From assembly GCA_028819545.1 (NCBI GenBank), contig JAPPLG010000029.1:1-44969 (forward strand): DNA of 44,969 nucleotides. Reading direction: 5' to 3'. Numbering within the stretch: the first letter of the stretch is position 1; each line of letters starts with the position of its first letter. Positions 41,216 to 44,969 of this stretch are shown here, piece by piece. The DNA is from Bdellovibrionales bacterium. Its GTDB lineage: Bacteria > Bdellovibrionota > Bdellovibrionia > Bdellovibrionales > UBA1609. The notes under the pieces are model-generated. The model saw only the letters and a list, made by a program, of their open reading frames with translations. It was not told the origin of the DNA and did not search any database. The position numbers and the translations under genes were made by a program.

Positions 41216-43033
41216 GTGAAGTATACAAAGTTTGTCATAAAAAATTATAAAGGTATTCCAGAGATTGAATTGGATTTGAATAAGAAGCCAACTTCAAATA
41301 TATTTACACTTGTTGGACTGAACGAGAGCGGGAAAACCTCTTTATTAGAAGCAATTTATCTTTTTCAAAATGGAATTTTTAAAAAGAAAGCTCATACTCT
41401 AATTCCAAAAAGCAAACAATATTCATTTAACGGAGAAATTTCTATTAAAGCAGAACTAGAATTAAATGAAGATGAGTTGATAAATATAAAAGCACTGCTC
41501 AAAAAAGAACATAGATTTCATATAATAGATTCAAATTCAAATAAAATTATAAAGATTAAAAAAATATATCATTTTAAAAACTCTATTCCTATTGAAAAGG
41601 ATGACTCTAATAATGGATGGGAAGAGGCGATATGGGAGGAGAATTTCAAAGGAAAAACTAAGCAATCAAAGCAGATAAAGGAATTGTATGATTGGAAAAA
41701 AGACGCTTGGAATGAAGTTATCAATCTAATACAAAAGAAGTTTTTACCAAAAATATTATACTATCCGAATTTTCTTTTTGAGTTTCCTGAAAAAATTTAT
41801 TTGGAACAATTTAAAGAAGAAGAAAAAGGGCAAGAAGAGTACAGAAATGTTATTCAGGATATTTTAGTTTCTATTGGAAAAGGATTGACTATAAAAGATC
41901 ATTTATTGGAAAGGATAAAAAGTGAAAAAGCTCATAAGGAAGCTCTTGAACAATTGCTACTTAGAATGTCGTCTAAACTTAATGAAGAGATATTGACAAA
42001 ATGGGATACTATTTTTACGGGTACACAAAAAAAAGAGGTAATAATTTCGGCTGATACTGAACTAGAAACAGGCAGACACTTTATTAAATTAAAAATTAAA
42101 CAAGGATCTGCTAGCTATTCAATCAATGATAGGAGTCTGGGTTTTCGATGGTTTTTTAGTTTTTTAATATTCACTGCATTTAGAAAAACTCGTATTAAAG
42201 ATCCGGGAGAAACTTTGTTTTTACTTGATGAACCAGCCAGCAATTTACACCAAAGTTCACAGAAAAAATTGTTGCATTCTTTGGAAAATATAGTTTCAGA
42301 TTGTAAGCTCATTTATTCTACACATAGTCATCATTTAATAGATCCTAAATGGTTAGCTGGGACTTACATTGTGAGAAATGAAGCAATAAATTACGAATCC
42401 CCGGAAGAATCTTCTACAACTGAAACCAATATAAGTGCTACTCTTTATAAAAATTTTGTTGCTAGATATCCAAAAGAAGAAGATCATTTCAAGCCTATTC
42501 TTGATGCTTTAGACTACACACCAAGCAAATTAGAAATGGTTCCATCAATAATTTTTACAGAGGGAAAAAGTGATTACTACACTTTTAAGTATATGGCACA
42601 TATAATTTTTAAAGATGAGTATAAGTTGAATTTTTATCCTGGAGCTGGAGTAAATAAATATAAAGACCCTTTCCGACTGTATCTGGCTTGGGATAAAAAA
42701 TTTATTGCTTTATTTGATTCTGATGAAGGGGGAAGAAAAGCAAAAGAGCAATATATTGCAGATATTGGTCGGGATATTGAAAATAAAATTTTTACTTTTG
42801 AAGATATAAAATCAGAGTGGAAAGAAATAGAAGCTGAAAAGTTATTTTCCAGAGAAGAGCAGGTAAAAGTTACACAATCTTGTTTTTCAGATTATGAGGA
42901 AGGAGATTTAAAATCAAAATTTAACGCTTCAATTCAAAACTTATATATTAAAAATAAAGAGTTTGATTTTAATCAAGAGACTTTGAATAAATTTAAAAAA
43001 ATATTTGATTTTTTGCAGGAAAAGATAAAATGA
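41216..43033 (+). CDS. OLD-like ATPase-TOPRIM nuclease
   Basis: The 605-residue product pairs an ABC-type ATPase with a TOPRIM nuclease, the layout of OLD (overcoming lysogenization defect) proteins. Visible motifs are Walker A GLNESGKTS (34-42), an ABC-signature-like RSLGFRW, Walker B LFLLDEPASNLH (Asp338-Glu339), a THSHH switch, then TOPRIM EGKSD (Glu449 to Asp453) and DSDEGG (501-506). The start is GTG at 41216, five bases after AGAGGG; an earlier TTG has no ribosome site. Gabija pairs such an enzyme with a UvrD helicase; here two other genes follow instead. Confidence 0.88.
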   Translation: MKYTKFVIKNYKGIPEIELDLNKKPTSNIFTLVGLNESGKTSLLEAIYLFQNGIFKKKAHTLIPKSKQYSFNGEISIKAELELNEDELINIKALLKKEHRFHIIDSNSNKIIKIKKIYHFKNSIPIEKDDSNNGWEEAIWEENFKGKTKQSKQIKELYDWKKDAWNEVINLIQKKFLPKILYYPNFLFEFPEKIYLEQFKEEEKGQEEYRNVIQDILVSIGKGLTIKDHLLERIKSEKAHKEALEQLLLRMSSKLNEEILTKWDTIFTGTQKKEVIISADTELETGRHFIKLKIKQGSASYSINDRSLGFRWFFSFLIFTAFRKTRIKDPGETLFLLDEPASNLHQSSQKKLLHSLENIVSDCKLIYSTHSHHLIDPKWLAGTYIVRNEAINYESPEESSTTETNISATLYKNFVARYPKEEDHFKPILDALDYTPSKLEMVPSIIFTEGKSDYYTFKYMAHIIFKDEYKLNFYPGAGVNKYKDPFRLYLAWDKKFIALFDSDEGGRKAKEQYIADIGRDIENKIFTFEDIKSEWKEIEAEKLFSREEQVKVTQSCFSDYEEGDLKSKFNASIQNLYIKNKEFDFNQETLNKFKKIFDFLQEKIK

Positions 43034-43087
43034 ATTTTTATTTTATTCTTTATAAAAGTTATGTGGTTGTAAAAATGGTTTTTCTTT

Positions 43088-43507
43088 ATGAAGGATAAAA
43101 AAGATAGGTGTGATTACAGTGTTATTTTTCAGTGTTTCAAATTCTATGAGTATGTGTATCAGTGTGCTGAGAAAGAATTAAATATAGGTAGTGACACGGC
43201 ACTAGTTTCTGACAGGACAGAAAGGTTAGTTATAGATTACCCTGATAAATTTATAAATAAGTATTTTCCTTCGTATATTTATTCTTGTTCAGATGAGGAT
43301 ATAAGAGAAATGTTCTATGGTGTCCTTAGAAGTAAGAAGTTGTCTATTTTAATTTGGACTGATGATAACAGAGGTCTTTGTGGTGCAGGAAAAGATACTA
43401 TTCATATTATCAAACCTGAGTATTTCTTACGTAGTATTCCTAGAGATATTGAAATTTTGTTAGAAGGGATAGAAAAGAGGCACTGTTGGGAGAAAAGTAA
43501 AGCATGA
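43088..43507 (+). CDS. Unrecognised 139-residue protein in the OLD-like operon
   Basis: I recognise no family. The product has seven cysteines or so, mainly near the ends and the middle, a predicted helical start (YSVIFQCFKFYEYVYQC), an acidic-rich middle (DYPDKFINKYFPSYIYSC) and a hydrophobic beta-like stretch (SILIWTDDNRGLCGAGKD). No signal peptide or membrane segment is visible. It follows the OLD-like gene by 54 bases and its stop overlaps the next start (ATGA), so the latter two genes are translationally coupled. Confidence 0.6.
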   Translation: MKDKKDRCDYSVIFQCFKFYEYVYQCAEKELNIGSDTALVSDRTERLVIDYPDKFINKYFPSYIYSCSDEDIREMFYGVLRSKKLSILIWTDDNRGLCGAGKDTIHIIKPEYFLRSIPRDIEILLEGIEKRHCWEKSKA

Positions 43508-44667
43508 GGGATAATCTCCACACATACACAGAAATTGTCATCAACATTTCTAGAAAACAAAATGATAATCAAAAAAAACTTTTCAAAACTGCTCAAGATA
43601 TATTAATGCAATTGGGAGGTCATAACAAAGATATAATATATCTTAGTGGTGATGAAGAATATCCATATATGAATTTCAGTAGAGAAATTGAATCTGTTTG
43701 GCGTTTTAGATTTGTTACTAAAAATATTCAAAATCGTCATAAAAAAATATTTAAAAAACTGCAATTAAAATTTCGTGGTAGAAATATTTACTGCCCTTAT
43801 GAAGAAGATGGATGGAGATTGATTCTCACAAGATTAGCTTATTGTGTTGGCACAATTCGTAAGTTTATTATGGACGTTAATGTTCAAAGATTAAGTGAAG
43901 AGGAGAAAAAGTATTTTCAAACAGTAAAACAAAAATATAAATTTGTATTTGAATATGGTTACACAAGGCGCTCTATACAAAAACTTGTAAGAAAAAAGGA
44001 TATATCTACTATAAGGAGACAGTTTAACATAACTTCACAGCTTAAAAAGTTGGAAAATAATCCAGAAATAGATACAAGTGGTACACAACAAGCTGTTGAT
44101 CATATCTTGGATATTTTAGATAAGGAATTATTTATATCTCAATTTGAGTGGGTATATAAAGACATCAATAATTTATGGCAACAAAAATTTGGATGGTGTC
44201 TGTTTAGAAAAAGTGATGGTTTTGACTCTCTAAAAATACCAAAGGATAAAAAAGAATTTAATACTCAGTTAAAAGATCTACATAGGGGTCTTGTTGAAGC
44301 TTTGAATAGGCTAGAGATTATAGAAGATTTAAAAAAATTAGGAGTAACAGATGCAGATTTGAAAAATAAAGAAGGCAGAGAAAAGGGATCAATATCTTTA
44401 TTGGAATCATGGTTTTTTTGGAAATTGAAAAAAAATGATTTGGAAATAATTCAATTTTTACACTTGTTAAATAAATTAAGAGTGGAAATCGTTCATGGTT
44501 TAAGAGTAGTGGATGGATTGTCAGGTAAAGAAGCATTTAAGAAAATAGTTGAATTTTGTCAGAAAAAACAATCTATTCAATCTACTTCTGTGCGGAGTGA
44601 CGTTTTTAAAGCTATTTTAAAAACAAGTACAGTAGTATTAAATGAAGTTTATCGACAAATCTATTAG
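43504..44667 (+). CDS. Putative HEPN-like effector of the OLD-like operon
   Basis: The 387-residue product has no recognised family over most of its length. Near the C-terminus it has LNKLRVEIVHGL, an R-x4-H motif (Arg326 and His331) in the helical surroundings typical of HEPN domains, whose active site cuts RNA in toxins and abortive-infection systems. The first 250 residues are rich in Lys, Ile, aromatic residues and predicted helices (KNIQNRHKKIFKKLQLKFRG; CVGTIRKFIM). Overlap with the preceding gene implies a fixed ratio. An RNA-targeting effector gated by the OLD-like enzyme is an inference. Confidence 0.6.
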   Translation: MRDNLHTYTEIVINISRKQNDNQKKLFKTAQDILMQLGGHNKDIIYLSGDEEYPYMNFSREIESVWRFRFVTKNIQNRHKKIFKKLQLKFRGRNIYCPYEEDGWRLILTRLAYCVGTIRKFIMDVNVQRLSEEEKKYFQTVKQKYKFVFEYGYTRRSIQKLVRKKDISTIRRQFNITSQLKKLENNPEIDTSGTQQAVDHILDILDKELFISQFEWVYKDINNLWQQKFGWCLFRKSDGFDSLKIPKDKKEFNTQLKDLHRGLVEALNRLEIIEDLKKLGVTDADLKNKEGREKGSISLLESWFFWKLKKNDLEIIQFLHLLNKLRVEIVHGLRVVDGLSGKEAFKKIVEFCQKKQSIQSTSVRSDVFKAILKTSTVVLNEVYRQIY

Positions 44668-44969
44668 GGGGTGACTCACAAGTAGAAAACTCTCTATATT
44701 TTATGGTTAATATATCAATAAACAAAAGAATGAATGAGACTTCAGAAAGTACTTTATCCTTGATTAAAGGTCTAGATTTCTCGAAATGAGGCATTAAAAA
44801 TGCATTTTTGTTGATCTGGGGAAACAACATTTGAGAATATTTCTAGAGAGCCGATAATCAAACGAGAAGGAGGAACAAACAAATTAAAACTTTAAAGGAG
44901 GTTTTATGAAAAACTTAAAATGTACTAGTTACGATTTGATCTGACAAAGGTTGAAAAGATAAGGGTTAC
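44668..44969. other. Right-end region of the window
   Basis: These 302 bases hold no gene of normal size. The only notable item is a short reading frame at 44906-44944 behind a strong AAAGGAGG site. The last bases read GGGTTAC. No attachment-site copy matching the tRNA-Pro 3' end was seen. Confidence 0.55.
44906..44944 (+). CDS. 12-codon reading frame with strong ribosome site (uncertain)
   Basis: AAAGGAGG at 44894-44901 sits five bases before an ATG that opens MKNLKCTSYDLI and ends in TGA. It could be the broken start of a gene, a leader peptide or chance; I cannot choose between these. Confidence 0.3.
   Translation: MKNLKCTSYDLI

Noticed and set aside
41216-43033. Gabija system
   Set aside because: The ATPase-TOPRIM enzyme fits, but no UvrD-like helicase gene follows; the two downstream genes are different.
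44612-44830. Minus-strand 72-codon frame near the right end
   Set aside because: It overlaps the end of the HEPN-like gene, has no ribosome site and shows no recognisable pattern.
1-44969. CRISPR array or cas genes
   Set aside because: No regularly spaced repeat set was seen, and the Cas4-like fold at 24.8-26.3 kb belongs to a DUF2779 protein rather than a cas locus.

Overview
The window is a stretch of an AT-rich Gram-negative chromosome carrying an integrated conjugative element. Lipoproteins, a glutathione reductase, EpmA and the S10-spc-alpha ribosomal cluster point to a proteobacterium-like or Bdellovibrionota-like lineage. The order secY-adk-rpmJ-rpsM-rpsK-rpoA-rplQ, with no rpsD before rpoA, recalls Alphaproteobacteria. 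The XRE-type regulator at 40.1-40.8 kb has the build of regulators known from Bdellovibrio and Fibrobacter. I cannot place the genome more precisely from the sequence alone.

Layout. 1-1.6 kb: tRNA-Glu and tRNA-Lys downstream of purA, all on the minus strand. 1.7-4.8 kb: four tandem paralogous exported proteins with conserved cysteines, plus a fifth relic, unassigned to any known family. 4.9-9.1 kb: glutathione reductase (gor), an exported (A-B)x2 repeat protein, and epmA. 9.1-22.5 kb: a structured leader with its own promoter and terminator, then rpsJ through rplQ. rplX and rpsN are missing from their usual places. A palindromic repeat encoding a 55-residue peptide sits between rplF and rplR and has duplicated the start of rplR. 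22.5-26.3 kb: a membrane-tethered thioredoxin, a long inverted repeat, a small exported protein, a TesA-like SGNH hydrolase and a DUF2779-type nuclease that apparently starts at ATT. The nuclease gene ends inside tRNA-Pro(GGG).

From tRNA-Pro onward the sequence is an integrative element, visibly more AT-rich. It holds a tyrosine integrase, an excisionase-like protein and a nested inverted repeat that is a candidate oriT. A long minus-strand operon follows (38.8 down to 28.5 kb). In transcription order it encodes a collagen-like lipoprotein, a second lipoprotein, and products in the order VirB2-3-4-5-6-8-9-10, then a Replic_Relax/MOBC-like protein and a VirD4-like coupling protein. No VirB11 ATPase is visible. 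A cluster of TTTTTCAC/GTGAAAAA sites lies upstream of this operon. Next comes a regulator gene coupled to a secreted protein with four glycine blocks.

The cargo at the right end (41.2-44.7 kb) is a three-gene operon. It encodes an OLD-like ATPase-TOPRIM nuclease, an unrecognised 139-residue protein and a 387-residue protein with a C-terminal HEPN-like R-x4-H motif. This is the best candidate here for an undescribed anti-phage or anti-plasmid system. The element's far attachment site is not in the window.
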